Below, piece by piece: positions 63,721 to 64,000 of a DNA stretch of 64,000 nucleotides. The DNA comes from JAIBDK01 sp965261915 (GTDB taxonomy: Bacteria > Pseudomonadota > Gammaproteobacteria > Arenicellales > Poriferihabitantaceae), in NCBI GenBank assembly GCA_965261915.1, contig CBDHDW010000013.1, forward strand, positions 1,922,001-1,986,000, read 5' to 3'. Numbering within the stretch: the stretch's first letter is position 1; every line of letters begins with the position of its first letter. The notes below the pieces were generated by a model. The model saw nothing but the letters and a program-made list of their open reading frames with translations, ran no database searches and was not told the DNA's origin. The position numbers and the translations under genes were made by a program.

Positions 63721-64000
63721 TCATGCCGCAGTTGTCGACATAGTGCCGGCGTCACGAAATCCGGCAAATGCATCATCAATGGTGGCCAGCCAGTCCAAAT
63801 CCGCCCATGTATCGATATCTCGAAGCGGTGAGTATGGATGCAGCACAACATCGGTTTCGTCCGAATTACGCAGCAAAGCCGATAACACGGATGACTCACC
63901 CCACCGAATATCCTTAAACAAGACATCGGAAAACCGGTGCAGCCCCAAAAAATAAAAGCCGCCATCCTCCGCAGGGCCAACCACATCCTCGCCAGACATC
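63721..64000 (-). CDS. DUF2064 glycosyltransferase, C-terminal part (runs off window)
   Basis: At least 92 residues of a nucleotide-sugar-transferase-like protein are visible. EDVVGPAEDGGFYFLGLHRF is the diagnostic DUF2064 motif, and SPLRDIDTWADLDWLAT is the usual end. The upstream part is beyond the window. It is codirectional with the acyltransferase gene, 15 bp before it, so a small cell-envelope operon is likely. Confidence 0.85.
   Translation of the reverse strand, partial: MSGEDVVGPAEDGGFYFLGLHRFSDVLFKDIRWGESSVLSALLRNSDETDVVLHPYSPLRDIDTWADLDWLATIDDAFAGFRDAGTMSTTAA

Overview
The window is chromosomal DNA of a gammaproteobacterium. The evidence is gene content and order: rpmH-rnpA-yidD-yidC-mnmE, an mnmG close by, dapF with DUF484 and xerC, secB-gpsA, envC-ctpA, and gor beside a prlC remnant. 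The density of insertion sequences and broken genes is far above that of a streamlined free-living genome. Together with a pyrophosphate-dependent phosphofructokinase and a membrane pyrophosphatase, it recalls chemosynthetic or other host-associated marine gammaproteobacteria. That lifestyle is inference; I cannot name the species.

Region 1 (1-8.9 kb) is a catabolic/transport operon on the minus strand. It holds a BMP-type nucleoside or ureide-like binding protein, an ABC ATPase with two ATP-binding halves, two permeases, a PuuE-like polysaccharide deacetylase and a ureohydrolase. A divergent TetR regulator lies across a short palindromic operator region. An IS5-type element sits between the binding-protein gene and the rest of the operon.

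Region 2 (8.9-27.5 kb) is a graveyard of mobile DNA. A Tn3-family remnant (tnpR plus the tnpA 3' end) contains an ISKra4 element, which is split by an IS630 element and by a 497-bp IS1595 derivative. A second IS5 copy follows, then an IS701-like element carrying a SEC-C protein gene and a DUF6788 gene. After that come the ruins of a type I restriction system: a 5'-truncated hsdS and an hsdR broken by a frameshift and two insertions. One insertion in hsdR is an IS1634-family element with a ~70-bp target duplication. The other is a third IS5 copy that itself contains an IS66 element and a second IS1634 copy with a 46-bp target duplication. Many of these insertions have exact target duplications, so the order of events can be read.

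Region 3 (27.5-35.3 kb) holds an unknown gene behind a palindromic leader, a prlC remnant, gor, a cyclase remnant, a large MscS-type channel and ygiQ.

Region 4 (35.4-49.7 kb) is the translation/membrane-insertion block rpmH to mnmG. Between mnmE and mnmG lies a two-gene MotA/TolQ-like plus MotB/TolR-like motor pair. Its second protein has a long coiled coil containing a 98%-identical tandem duplication of exactly 12 heptads. No dnaA or origin lies beside rpmH; instead there is a small unknown gene, a PPi-dependent phosphofructokinase and a convergent H+/Na+-pyrophosphatase. xerC and a DUF484 gene follow.

Region 5 (49.7-53.1 kb) is a low-GC accessory patch between DUF484 and dapF. It contains a three-gene overlapping unit ending at an attC-like integron recombination site, a DUF6164 protein and several decayed fragments.

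Region 6 (53.1-64 kb) is housekeeping: dapF, ctpA, envC, a rhodanese, secB, gpsA, trmL, hemJ, a DUF1127 gene with a 28-residue membrane micro-ORF, a GcvA-like regulator, a family 9 glycosyltransferase, an LpxL-type acyltransferase, and a DUF2064 gene running off the window. No rRNA, tRNA or CRISPR array was seen. The best candidate for an undescribed system is the motor pair at 37313-39769.
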